DNA of 64,000 nucleotides from Trachythela sp. YZ-2020 (taxonomy: Eukaryota > Cnidaria > Anthozoa > Malacalcyonacea > Clavulariidae). Position 1 is the first letter of the stretch; each line of letters opens with the position of its first letter. The stretch covers positions 1,488,001 through 1,552,000 of the forward strand of contig JADLSH010000387.1 of the NCBI GenBank assembly GCA_016169945.1. Reading direction: 5' to 3'. Position numbers and translations under genes: made by a program. Shown here in pieces: positions 10,375 through 22,194 of this stretch. The notes under the pieces are model-generated. The model was not told the origin of the DNA and did no database searches. It saw only the letters and a program-made list of their open reading frames with translations.

Positions 10375-10879
10375 GAGTAGAACCCCGTTATCTCGAACTG
10401 CCAAGGGAGACAACAAAAAGTTCGAGATGGCGAGGATTCGAGATAACCGAATCAATGTCAAATTACGAAAAATATAGTTATAATAATTTTAAATGAAATT
10501 AAATGAACGTTGCTGATCCAATAACCCACTAATACGACTGTTATTTGTAAAATTTACAATAAACACTGTCTATTTAACAATTAGATATGCTGCAGGTATC
10601 TTAAACTGAAAGTGCAGTCTTTTTATAGTCCGTTTTACGCGCATGCTTACGTTGCAAAATCAAATACGCGCATGTATTCTAACAGTATTCCACTAAGATA
10701 ACCGAGTAAATTCCGCCAAGGGAAGCAAAATTAGTTCGAGATAGCCGGGAGTTCGAGTTAGCCGAGTTCGCGATAACCGAGTAAAAATGATGGAAATAGT
10801 ATTGGCAAAATAGCACGGGAAATGAGTTTGAGTTCGAGATAGCGGGCAGTTCGAGGTTCAACATAACGTGGTTCTACTG
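10375..10879. mobile_element. Pogo/Tigger-like MITE
   Basis: The right end reads GTTCTACTG then TA. The left end, GAGTAGAACCCCGTTATCTC, is its inverse apart from the first base and a mutated TA. The interior repeats TTCGAGATA-type units. CAGTAGAACC termini and a TA target point to the pogo branch of mariner. No transposase is seen. Confidence 0.6.
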
Positions 10880-11872
10880 TAGTCCTCCACCACCCCACGC
10901 AACATAATTAAAGAACTGCAGTTGCATTGCATGGTGACATTTTTATTGCTTTTCATTTATTCTAGCTAGTAAGCCAGTTCTTTACATTATTCACTAATAC
11001 AACTATATGAAGTATTCTTGCAATTATACGTGAATGGTTCATGGGAACAATATGAGAATATTTAACATCTTGTTCCGTTTTTGGCTCATTGCCACCCATT
11101 CCAGCATGAGTTTAATTAACCCAATACAACTAATCAAACTCACAGTTGGAAATGTAAATCGGATCAGGCTTACGCTGTGGTAATTTAAACAACTTGCTGC
11201 GTGCTTCGTTGGAGTTTAATTGTCTCGCATTCCTGGGGAGTAACGCGCATATTTCTATGTTGGTATTCTTAGATAGCAGGTCAAGTTTAAGGTGTTTTTA
11301 TCCACCTGTCGCGAGTTTGCGCAGCCAACTACTGTGAAAATGCGTCATTTACAACCTAAAAAGGTCTTCAAACTGACCAACCCAATGAAATATAACTTGA
11401 TATAATGTATTTGTAATTTGCATAAAATGCGTGATTGGATTGTTCAAATTGGATTTTTCAAATTCCTTTTTTTACTAATTGTTAAGACCAAGTTCTATTT
11501 TTAAAAATTTATTGAATATCCGATAAGCGGTTTCTTTCAAAATTCGGATTGATAAAGAACTGATATAACTTAATCAGTATACAGTATCCACGCTGTATTT
11601 CAGGTAATTCTAGCTCCGTTTTTGGATGATTTCGTTATTTGTTTACCGTTCCAACAACATTAAACCTTTCTGATTTTCGAGGAAGTAATATGATATTGCA
11701 TGTAAAACTAGGGCCAAGTTTTGCCAAATTTGTGACATTTTCAAGTATCATTCGTACTGTAGACCTTAAGAGCCACAAAACGAATACATTAATATCACTT
11801 GTAATTGGGTTGCCTCTCGTACAAGGTTTATATTGATATTGTAGCCGCATTGGCATAGGACAGTGGCGTAGC

Positions 11873-12010
11873 AACCGGGGAGGGGCATAGGCGGCATGTG
11901 CTCCCCAAGTTAAAACAATGGGAAAAGTACCTTTTTTCTATAATAAAGGTGTCTTTAAATCGCAGTGCCCCTCCAACCTGAAGTTGCTTCCTACACGGTT
12001 ACGCCTTTGG
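11873..12010. mobile_element. Probable degraded hAT-like MITE
   Basis: It starts with CAGTGGCGTAGCAACCGG, the same type of end as the element at 4983. The right side has a decayed inverse (ACACGGTTACGCC). No target duplication can be recognised. Confidence 0.4.
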
Positions 12011-14204
12011 TATAGTATATCGATAATTGCACTAATTAATTATCAGAGGATCACTTATAAGAATTTTTCATAAATCTTTTCAGTGATCGTCATTAAAATA
12101 TATACTTGAGGCAAGAGTAGCTAGTACTTTTTATTGACTATTGTTTATTGGACAGCGTTGATCAATTCAGATAGACAGTTTGTATTGCAAGGGATGATGA
12201 GTAAGAGTAATATGATTGATTTAATGAGTCATAAAATAAAATCACAGTACATATCACACATTAAATTAACAATGGCGGTATCAACATCCGATTTTGGCCA
12301 AAATGTTTTGAGAATTTTCCCAAAAGTTATAAAGAATGCATATTTTAACATTCAACCTGAAGAAAGTTAACGAACTAAGTTACGGAACCATCTTAATATA
12401 AATCTGCTAATTCAAGTTACATATCGATTTTTATCAATGTCGCTCTAACGTCGCATAATGCGACAGGCTCTGTCGAACTTCTGCCGAACTTATGTCGCTC
12501 CAAATTCTGCCGTACTTAATTGATTCATACGTCGCTCTTCTGTCGCACCTAATTCGTGATTTAAGTTCGGCCCATGAGTGGAGCGGCGTCTGAAACGGGC
12601 CATTTTACCTTCACTCACGCATTTTCACATTTCTTAAATTCGTAGTCCGAAAATCAAGTGTTGTGTAACACATTTTACAGCACTTTGTCCCACATTTTTG
12701 GTTTATTCAATGAACGATGTTTCTGAATCCGAAATATTCTTTGATCGAATATAATAATTCAGAGATCTTCGGAATTCTTTCGAAGAGCCTCGATCAGTAC
12801 GAGTTATCGTACATTTTCACAACATTTGCCATAAACAGTAAAAATTATTGAAGTGCATGCAAGTGTTTGGCGATCGACAATATCACTAATGCTCGGCTCG
12901 GCTCCAAGCTTTGAGGAGTCCCTCATTCCTATATATATATAGTGAACTTCGCAGGTCTGATATGGGCGTATACAATCTACGGCAATCTTTCAATATTTCC
13001 ACAAAGTGGGTCAGAATTCTGTTCTCAAATTGTAAATGTATGAAAAAACGGTTTTAATTTGGATGAGATTCTTCACACCCTGTTAAAATGTTGACCTTGG
13101 GAATATTTATCTACACAGTTCATGTTTACAAATCGTCGTCTAACAGTTTTTAATTAAGATAAGTAAATATTCAATATCCGATTAGCTTGATGATTTGTTT
13201 ATATAACCTCTTAAACACGAACACGCGATTTTACAGTTTCAGCCAAAAATAACATGATTTCCTGGTTAGGTAAGGAATGTGCGCATTGGCTTTGCTTTCT
13301 ATTGTCCTAAATATTGTAATTTGTTAGGTTGTTGCGTTGAAATGAGCGTTTACTTTTAAGCAGCTCTTCCTATTATAAAATCAGGTGATAACATATAGGA
13401 ATTAATTGCATTTACAAATACCTTTAACGGGTAATCAAAACGTCAGCGCTTAAAATATGAGCGCAAAATATACATTTTTAGTTGACGTAATATATCATTG
13501 AAAAATTCCCACCATGCATCTAAATTTGTTAAGAGCACACGCAGTGCCATGCATTAAACTGAGGGACCGTATACAACAAAACAAATTCTACATGCCGTTC
13601 TTGCCAATGATTTCCTTAAGAATGTATACCGGTATTTACTTGTTTGAGCGCCGGGGTACTCTTTAAATTTGTAGTGTTTAAAATTATAGCGCTTATTCGA
13701 GAGCGGCGATCTTTAAAAATTATTCCATTTGTATCTGTCTTCACAACGGAATTGCGCATTTCCAATGTTCTGGAGAGAAAGTTAAACAACAGAGCATTGA
13801 AATAGATTCACTTTGCCAATGTAGTACAGGATAATAAATGTTCAAGGCTGATTAAAGATTGAGACGTACTGTAATTGTTTTCAGCTCGAACAATCCCGTA
13901 TAACGGTGCTTCGATTAATTTTATGGGGGCGGTGCTTAATCGAGTAAATACGGTAAATCGTCACATCATGTGCGAAAATTCACACCTTCCTGAAAAGCAA
14001 TTAAGCAAATAACTTGACTAATCCCAATAGATGAACTGCGTCGCGTTTGTTGAATTAAGGAATAATGTTTTAGAAAATATCGAAAGGAATATATTTAGTG
14101 AGTTTGTTCTTTTTCTTCATTAACGATATTTACAAGGAGAAACTAGCCTGCATGAAAGTACTATTCTCACGTGCGACTGAAATAAAATTGATCTAAGTTA
14201 CGTG

Positions 14205-15081
14205 GCTATTAGTAAAAGACAGACCACGGACCACGGAGAAGCTAAGAGTTTAAAATCTGTTATGACAAACTAAATTGTTTATTATTACTTATTTTTATGA
14301 ATTAATATCTATTACAAATAATCTATTTCAAATATAAAGGGAAGGAGTAATTGAAGACGATTATAAAGCACTGTGTTTATATAGCATGACTTTATATTCG
14401 TTTATATTAATTTACAAGACGCATACAGCTAAAAGAGCGTAAAAATCTGTACAACGTAGTCCAATTTCTAAGTAATCGTATATCCATAGACTTTACGCAA
14501 ATTGTTTCATGAATACAGAACTCTAAAGCGGAGGTGTTTAATATTCTATAGTCTTACAAAAAATGAACACGTACGCGCAAAGTTGTACCTTGAATATATA
14601 TTTAAATTGTCAGGTTTTCTAGGCATATGCTGCTATCTGTAATGCTTTATACTGCTAACACGAGCATAAATATATGCACTGCATAATCTAGTTTCTAAGC
14701 AATCCATGCAATTTCTGAATTGATATTGCGCATATGTTCCCTGAATATTGAACGCGCTAAAGCGGCAAATGTCATTTGCCATATTGTAAACACGCATAAT
14801 ATAGGTTTGAATATAGATTTTAAATTGTCTTTAAATTATTGGGTTTTGCTTTAAACGTCTGTACAACATAGTCGAATTATTAAGCAAACGTATGGCTGCT
14901 GTTTGCGCAGATTGTTTCTGAAGTCATTCATATCCGTTGGTTTGCCAAATGGGACGAACAGAAGCGCGTTTGAAATGTGGCATGGCTTTTTATGTGTTTT
15001 TTAAAACCTCATTTAGTTTATCATATCAGATTTCAATTTTTTTGCTTCTCCGTGGTCCGTGAACGTCTTTTACTAATAGCC
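14205..15081. mobile_element. Non-autonomous element with GGCTATTAGTAAAAGAC termini
   Basis: Inverted termini of about 40 bp (GGCTATTAGTAAAAGAC, then CCACGGACCACGGAGAAGC) bound about 880 bp of AT-rich DNA. A GTTACGT sequence lies outside both ends but not as a clean target duplication, so the superfamily is not assigned. Confidence 0.6.
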
Positions 15082-15540
15082 AATTAGTTACGTCAGTACA
15101 CACAAGCGCAATAGCGCATAGCTCTCTCCTCCGCAGAGGCTTTGGAATCCAAAGTTTAATATGTGCGCTAATTAGATGGTAATTAGATAATAATTAGATG
15201 GTAATAAATAGACATCAGTATAGTTGAAAGAACATGTTCACCAACTTGAATAAAGACAGTCTTAAATTATAACGAGAACATAATGATTCGTTCATCGCTG
15301 CGCTTGCGCGTCTATGTTCATATCAAGGTTTTCAACACTTAATTTACCGATAATGAAATCAGACGAAACACGAGCGTCAACAGAACGTAAAAAGATGGCA
15401 ATGAAACGTTGAACTTTCATTATGTTTAGACTTCCTCATTTCTGCACATCAAGTTTTATGCTATAATGCTTGCTGGTAATATTAGAAATGCGTAAATACT
15501 TGCTCATCCAATTTTGAGCCGAAACTGCCGAATGGTTAAT

Positions 15541-16200
15541 ATACAGGGTGTATATAAAAAAAAGGTAATCCTACTTTGGCCGAGGGGTTATCACTCCAAA
15601 AAATCTCGTACACCTCCAAAAGAAATCCCTAAAAATCTCTAAAAATCCCTATAAAATCCCTGAAAAGGCCTAAAAAATCTCTATGAAATCCCTAAAAATC
15701 ACCAAAAATTGCTGAAAAACTCTATGAAATCCCTAAAACCCCCCAAAAACTCGGAAAAATCCACAAATCCCTAAAAAATCTCGAAAAAATCCCTAAAAAT
15801 CCAACGGGATTTTCAAAATCTCTCGTACGCTTTTTTGGAGTGATACACCCCTCGACTTTTAGTTTATAGACTTACCTTTTCCACACAAATAAAGATCAGG
15901 CTTTTAGCTCTCAAATGACACCTTTTTTGTATCACTGCTATCAATAATGACCCAATATGATCCGATGAAAAAAGAGTGGTCGAAATCACATTTTTCCACC
16001 TTTGGGAATTAGACGTCCTTCGAATTTTCAACTATTTGCCCAAATGATGGTTGCCTATTTGTGACTGAAACGTTCAGCAATGTCAGTTCAGTCTGCAAGT
16101 TTTCTGTTTCGTAAAATGTTCTAACCACCAAATATCGTTGTAAAATCGCGATTTTAACCTTTCTTAAATTTACCAAAACTTGATAATATATGAGAATATT
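15541..16200. repeat. Repeat related to 54343-56040, with A-rich minisatellite
   Basis: It begins CAGGGTGTATATAAAA then GGTAATCC, like the repeat at 54343. It holds a degenerate AAAATCCCT minisatellite (about 15596-15810), followed by the ATCAGGCTTTTAGCT segment shared with the 54-56 kb repeat. It looks like one diverged mariner-like element family. Confidence 0.5.
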
Positions 16201-16378
16201 TTCAATAGTCAGACAATTATAGCTTTGCGCTCAACTCCCAGTGGAGGCTGTGGAGCAATGGTGGAAAAATGCGTTTTCGACCGGCAATATTGATCTTTAT
16301 TGGAATAAAAAAAGTAAATCTATATATCTCGAACGTGCGGTGCCAGTGTGGGTAGAGTATAGCAAATACGGCGGTTGA

Positions 16379-16566
16379 CTGTTGTGTAAAACTACCTGAA
16401 AAATACAATGAGATCTTCGACGTTTCGAGCGAAGGCCCTTCGTCTGGAAGTTAGTAGTTGGAAGTTAGCTCCTACTAACTTCCAGACGAAGGGCCTTCGC
16501 TCGAAACGTCGCTCGAAACGTTCTCATTGTATTTTTCAGGTAGTTTTACACAACAGTCAACCGCCG
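16379..16566. mobile_element. Near-perfect palindromic element
   Basis: CGGCGGTTGACTGTTGTG and its inverse bound a 188-bp near-palindrome flanked by TA. Each arm contains GACGAAGGGCCTTCGCTCGAAACGTC, or most of it. That resembles the core of minimal hammerhead ribozymes found in Penelope-like retroelements (NGACGA, then GAAAC-GUC), although the leading bases are CAGACGA and not CUGANGA. The palindrome itself is seen directly; the ribozyme reading is inference. Confidence 0.6.
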
Positions 16567-16715
16567 TAATCTATATATCTACCTGCAGTGTCGTGAATAA
16601 ATTATCTCACGTAGTGTTGTTTTGATGTACATATTGCATTGTCCTTCTTAATTATATGTGTAACTGATATCAAAATGACTGCATGAGAAGAATAAGTCAA
16701 GTTTATAGTCAACAG

Positions 16716-17312
16716 TCAACAACCTATAGCCCCACTCGCAGGGAAATGTTCTGTTGTCTTTTTGAATTTGGATTTGACGGCCCAATAATACCAATTGCCG
16801 CAAAGAAGTGAAAAACGCTTTTTAAATGTATCAGGCATATGCGGCACAACAATTAGTTCAAGAAAGTCCATTAATGCCAGCACAGCTAGATACAAGCACT
16901 TCGCGGTAAAAATGAAAAACACAAAAACCGTTAAAATGCCAAAGTGTTCTGGACACATGCTGCTGTTTACAGACACATATTCGATAAATTTCTCGACTAG
17001 AATATCGAAGGAAGTCAAGGAACACTGATGTCGGAATCGTGTTTGGAGTAACGCTTTCACGGAATGAAAAGCGACTTTATTGAGGCCGCTATATACCCCG
17101 CTTCCTGTTTTATCTGCTTGCATATCGTGCGTTTTAAAAACTGCTGTTAATTCCATCAACTGTGCAACTATCATAATTGTCGAAACCAATACACTCATCA
17201 GCCCAGGTGGCTTCAAATTAAAATGCTTGATTGTCATATGAATGAGCAGAATGACCAAGGATTGAATTGTACTCAGTAGATTGAATGGAGACAAGTCAAT
17301 AATTAGTACGAG
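16716..17312 (-). CDS. Unassigned exon encoding a multi-pass membrane segment
   Basis: A 198-codon open frame has no usable ATG at its beginning: the first in-frame ATG is about 20 codons in, and an in-frame TAA lies just upstream. It opens exactly at a good splice acceptor (TTTCTACAG) in phase 0. Hydrophobic stretches at about residues 1-25, 37-55 and 124-156 predict three or more membrane helices, with a hydrophilic middle. The family is not recognised. It lies inside Wnt intron 3 on the same strand, only 87 nt downstream of Wnt exon 3, whose donor is also phase 0. It could be the last exon of a nested gene or an alternative terminal exon of the Wnt gene. A frame this long is very unlikely by chance in AT-rich DNA. 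Confidence 0.5.
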   Translation of the reverse strand, partial: LVLIIDLSPFNLLSTIQSLVILLIHMTIKHFNLKPPGLMSVLVSTIMIVAQLMELTAVFKTHDMQADKTGSGVYSGLNKVAFHSVKALLQTRFRHQCSLTSFDILVEKFIEYVSVNSSMCPEHFGILTVFVFFIFTAKCLYLAVLALMDFLELIVVPHMPDTFKKRFSLLCGNWYYWAVKSKFKKTTEHFPASGAIGC

Positions 17313-17399
17313 CTGTAGAAAGTCTGATGTAAAGCATTAGGCCTACAAACCTAGCTCTTCAAAGGTTTTAACAATAGTAGTTTTCAGTATAAACATTAC

Positions 17400-17689
17400 C
17401 TGTCTTCCAGCCCTGCTGTTGTGAAGATTCACCAAGTTTTGACCACTACGACGGAATTTTAATCTCGCTTGCTTGTCTTGATCCGGTGCGTCGACAAAAA
17501 GTTCTGAAATCAGCAGCCCGTAGTGAATATTCTCATCACAACGTGCCTTCATTCTTTTTCCATAATACACAATATTGGGTTTCTTTTGACATACGCAGTC
17601 TGGTAAATCTCCAGCAGTACATGACTTTGTGACAGCGTGAACAACGGCAGCTGCAGTCAGTGCGTACACAAACGCTGTCTCTTTACTTG
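17400..17689 (-). CDS. Wnt: Wnt ligand, exon 3
   Basis: The acceptor TTCTTACAG is followed by a two-base completion of the codon left open by exon 2. The exon then reads ETAFVYALTAAAVVHAVTKSC, closely matching the conserved Wnt segment after the RWNCS exon, and contains the C-x-C and the NLHNSRAGR motif. It ends CAG/GTAATG in phase 0. Oddly, the usual W-x-W-GC-x-DN segment is replaced by YYGKRMKARCDENIHYG. The Cys and DENI-YG remain but the two Trp are lost, a divergent feature of this ligand. Confidence 0.95.
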
Positions 17690-20684
17690 CTGTAAGAAAA
17701 TAATTTTTCCGTGTAAACGCAGTGGCGAGGCCAAGGTTATTGGAGGCTCGATTGGAGGTTTGCTCCTACCGTCTTCTCAACCTAGGCCTAGGGCAGGTTG
17801 TTCGAGCATGCGAACAGACACCGCGGTACTATCAATGTCCATTTATTCTGTGGACAAGGCTAAAACAAAAACAAATTTCTATATAGGCTTTTTACAAGTG
17901 GACTCGCATTTCTTTAAAATTTAGTGTGACCGAGACTCCCCACGCACCCGCTAAATCGCGCACGATCGCTAAATCGCGCATCTGAAAAAATGCTAGTCGA
18001 CTAGGCAACTAATGCAACATGTCTAATCTCTATACTGTATTGCATAAAACAACAAAACTTGAGACCTTGCCTAATAATATCACGTTTATAACTACTTGCC
18101 GCCGAGTTGCCGGCCCTCGTTGGAGGCCTCACTCCCGGCCGTTCTTCTTTTCCGCTCCAACGAGGGCCAGCACGCAGGCTAAAGTATACTAACCGTATTA
18201 AAACTCTTTCAGCTGTTTTTCGCATATTTTGTTCAATGACGCTCTAGCGCTTTCTAGTTTATTCCAGTATACATTTATACCTATATAGTTAATATGTATA
18301 TTCACTCGAAGATATATCGACGCATTTACATGTAATATAAAACGCTCGTAAACACGATAAATATATACATAAAGAGCCTCTGCGAAGGAGAGAGCATTAA
18401 AACGATTGTGGGAGCTAATGTTCTTAATGTTACAGCAGAAGGGCATGCAGATTGATGACGGGATGAATTTTATCCGCATGAGTGTGATATTTCAACACCA
18501 ATGCATCACGTCAATTAATCATACAAGACCGACATTTGTACTTGAATTTTAATCATTTTAAGACGGGTATCTAGGGTGGCGTGTATGAAACCGCGATAAA
18601 GATATCTATAATCTTGCAACAAACGTAGAAACAGAAATATACCACAGCATATAACGTTAAATTTTTGTTTTTGCATGAGTATGTGATAAGGGTATACGGT
18701 CTAAGGATGACGCATAGTAAGTGTACATGCAACGTATTACTTCCGCTGAATAAGAGCTCAGTATCAGGCTGCCTAAGTATCTATGTTGTCAGCTATTATT
18801 GAATTTGAAGTTATTTTCGTATATTATGCAGATAATCTTGCATAAAAACTTCACTTAATTGTTATCAGGAGTTAGACGGATTGATATAAGCAGACAACTT
18901 GTATTCATGTACTTTTTCTCTCCATACATATACAGTCTAAAAATAAGATCATTATTAAATATACAGTCTAAAAATAAGATCATTATTAATGAATGTTGGC
19001 ATGATTACCAGGGAATCCACGACTTCCAACATTTATAGCTTCGAAACAAATATTTAAAGATGACAAATTATAAGCACCATAGTTAAGCCCTAGTACCCTG
19101 GTTCCATTTTTAGCGACAAGATTCGCCGTGAGAAAGTAGTAAATGCCAAATGGCCAATTTATTGCACACGTTTGCGGAGACGTAAGACATGCACGCAATT
19201 GGTATTTAGTTCATCAAGCGAACAAGAACATCAAACGTGATAAACTTGCGGTTATCAAATTCGTTAAAGATTGGCTTTATTTTGATATTTGGTGAATGTT
19301 GGGTATGACAAGATTTGCTTACTGAGACGTTAAGCCGTTCACCGTGTTCACAGCTAGAGTCTGTGTTGGATACAAACTGTTCACTCCGAAAACTCGTAGG
19401 AATTTAACAAGATTTTGTGCAAACCGTTCATAAAGAATTGCTGCTAATCAGTAACATATTTCTCAGTATAATCTGGTGAAGATATTCCTTCAGGCATTCT
19501 GATATGTTACGACTTCGCATGACAATTTCTCCGTTAACGGTCCTCGATGTTCCAATTCCCAGCTATATAGTAAAGTATTTGTTTTCATTCCTTCATAAGA
19601 CACAGGTGTTTAAATTACAAGTATAAGTTATAATTACATGACTAGTTTGGACAACAATCTAAAACTAACCACTAGTCACTACTCACTAGGTTTGAAACAT
19701 GAGATTGATATATTCTTGAGCGCTAAACTTTTCAGTAACGGCGAAATTACAAAGTGATGATCATTAAGTATTTATCAGTAAGACAACATTTTTTAATGAT
19801 TTTATACACATATTCGGTACTGCTTTAGTGCTTTAATCCCAATTCCCATCGTTACAGCAGTCTAAATTTTAGTTTTGGGGTATTTTAATTTGTACATTGA
19901 TACGTGTACAGTACGAACTACGAAATAAATGCTGTGCACTTTTAAAAGGTGATGCGGAATTATAAGTATATTTCACCGAGTTAATTAAAGTTTAACTCCG
20001 CCTTATTCCTAATTATGTAACCAGTCGATGAGATCTGAGGTAATCCCATTATACTGAAGGTTGTTGCTAGAAGTTGTATCTTGTTATTTATATCATTCCT
20101 TAGTTAATACGTGACTGGGCTGGTACAGCATATCGATATTAAGATAAGACTTCTATAATCACTTTTTCTGCCGTCAGCTTATCACGTATATACGCATGCA
20201 TCCGCATGAAATGAGGTTGGGAAATTTTGCAGTATACTAACCCTCAATGACCACAGTTGCCATATATGTAAATACCTTTATATTTTACTGAGGCTAACGC
20301 CAAGACTATTTTAATCTGGCTTAAGCTACATAATTTTACGATTTTTTATTTCTCAGTGGGAGCGCGCTTGAACCGAATAAATAATTAACGTTCGCAATCG
20401 ATGTCGCAACTCTGGCGCTAATTTGTAGCTTTGTGCCTAAATGATTTATAAAAGGGGCTGTTCTCAATATTTATCCTTCTATACTATATATTATAGGATG
20501 TGGGGTTGAAACTATGGGTTGAAAGCAGACTAAGACTGCATGGGAGGGGCGGGGAAATCGCGTCTTGGGAAGAGTTGTCGGCTTGCGTGAATATAGATCT
20601 TTTATTTTTTGGGCGACATTATAACGCGACTCATGCGGACCTCTTAACATGTTTATTTAAGATATATACTAACTATATACTTAC
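17690..20684 (-). other. Wnt intron 2
   Basis: This 3.0-kb intron runs from GTAAGTATAT (donor) to TTCTTACAG (acceptor). It holds a short hairpin (GGCCCTCGTTGGA and inverse, 18117-18167), a Mutator-like solitary terminus (18373-18394) and a 31-bp tandem duplication (18930-18988). On the same strand, 18986-19198 is open for 70 codons with several Cys and aromatic residues but no recognised domain. Confidence 0.75.
18930..18988. repeat. 31-bp tandem duplication
   Basis: ATACAGTCTAAAAATAAGAT followed by CATTATTA occurs twice in direct tandem with a 31-bp period. Confidence 0.9.
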
Positions 20685-20932
20685 GTATGGCGAGCAATCC
20701 CTTCAAAGCTGATGCCTCAGTCATCGTTGAGCAATTCCATCGTTCTTTGCTCAACTGTTTCTTACATTCCTCCATTGCCAAAAGCACTCCCTTTCTGATA
20801 CTGGGAACGACCAAAGGTTTCGACTCACATATTCGTCGTTGTTCAGTCACAAAGCCAGTCAGCTGAGCACAAACAGTCGTGTTCACTTCAACTGGCACAT
20901 GGTCTAACCCAACAGACGCAAATGTCGTCCAT
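20685..20932 (-). CDS. Wnt: Wnt ligand, exon 2
   Basis: The acceptor is TTTCTATAG and the donor ATAC/GTAAGTATAT. The exon encodes the N-terminal Wnt core: first conserved Cys (TTVCAQLTGFV), TEQRRICE, the helix IRKGVLLAMEECKKQ and the diagnostic RWNCST. Its first base completes the codon split by exon 1, and it ends in phase 1, matching exon 3. Confidence 0.95.
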
Positions 20933-22114
20933 CTATAGAAATACACAACAACTATCGAATATAACTAAAGTCGTAAAGAGAACATATACAGTTGCCATCA
21001 TTATAACTGAAACTCTGGTTTACAGAGAGGGGCCCTCGGACATTATATTGTTAAACTTCATTTCAGACTTTTAAACTTCAAAACAAAGTATGGATGGTAA
21101 TGGAATTTACAATTATAATTTAGAAATTGCATAAACTAGCTGTATTGTAATTAAGTTCTCATGATATATACATAGAATGGATAAAAAAAAGATCGACGTC
21201 TACGAAAGACATGCATGTTCATTTTATGGCACGAATGAAAATGAGGAAGAGAACGTATTGTTCATTTTTAGTTTATATCACTTTATATAATTAGTTCATT
21301 TCCACTCTTGCTTTAGCCTGTGCCACAGACGCCCGCCTTCAAATACTTCGGTATTACGTAGGCTACTCTTGCTTTTATTGGATCAGGAATAGACAGGAAA
21401 TACAAAGAGAACTTCCTCTTGAACAAAATAATAGCCACTTCAAAAGCCGTAAAGTATTTGACCTCTCTAGTTTCTACAAGACTGACTTCGATATATTGTA
21501 AGTCCCTGGAGTTGCACTGACATGCATGTATTCTTCGAATAGAGTTGCAAGTCAAAGATTAATTAGAACGTGTTCAGAGAATTGTTCATCAACAAATTAA
21601 GAGCGATATGTTTTAGGCAGAATAGCGAGCGGTACATGACTGAGAAGAAAAAAAACAAAAGGCATAATGTCGTCACTGACTGGTAGTATTAACCAAATCC
21701 CGCTATGGACTGCGAAAAACGTAGATCGTCTGAAATAATACAGACACAATACATGTGGCGCAATTGAAAAACAATAGCATCAGTTAGTTTATTCCCTGTC
21801 TGATGAGATACAGGATATTAAACAGCTTTCGTTCAAAGGACCACTCGCAGTTTTCTTCACTTTTCAAGAGGCTTAACATATGTCGAGAGTCCTTGAACTT
21901 ATACACGTACACACAATTGTCGACCTCATTAATTATCTTCATACTGTGACTTATAAGCAGAAACACGCACACTTTCTTCTGCGAGTTTTGCTTTCCAAAT
22001 GTTTCCTTATTCCTTAGTTTGACTGGGATTAGCGAGAATAGGACATATTGTTGTAGACGTCAAACTCTTAAGCGATAAATAGCAGTTAAACATATGGTTA
22101 TAAGATATACATAC
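20933..22114 (-). other. Wnt intron 1
   Basis: This is a 1.2-kb intron with donor GTATGTATAT and acceptor TTTCTATAG. Two same-strand frames (21313-21555 and 21784-21972) are open for 60-80 codons with protein-like composition but no recognised domain. They may be chance or relics. Confidence 0.7.
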
Positions 22115-22194
22115 AATAAGCTCCCTCCTGTTCCATAAGCTTGTAATGCGAGTAACAATCCTCCTACAAATATGATTTTCTTTGCTATGTCCAT
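22115..22194 (-). CDS. Wnt: Wnt ligand, exon 1 (signal peptide)
   Basis: ATG at 22194 opens 26 codons plus two bases. The peptide is a classic signal sequence: short basic start (MDIAKK), hydrophobic core (IIFVGGLLLALQA) and small/polar cleavage region (YGTGGS). The donor is TTATT/GTATGT, and the split codon is completed by the first base of exon 2, followed directly by Trp-Thr-Thr. A TATA-like run (22219-22233) lies 25-40 nt upstream of the ATG; it is too close to be a sure promoter. The four exons give an intact 361-residue ligand. Confidence 0.85.

Larger units (their letters stand above)
8783..17399 (-). other. Wnt intron 3 (8.6 kb) with transposon debris
   Basis: A GTAATG donor lies at the high-coordinate end and TTTCTTTAG at the low-coordinate end. 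It holds several non-autonomous elements (9187-9772, 10375-10879, about 11873-12010, 14205-15081, 15541-16200, 16379-16566) and one long open frame on the same strand (16716-17312). No other gene is recognised. Confidence 0.8.

Noticed and set aside
15120..18394. One large Mutator-like element bounded by the two solitary termini
   Set aside because: The flanking 9-mers do not match and two Wnt-related exons lie between, so the termini are probably independent remnants.
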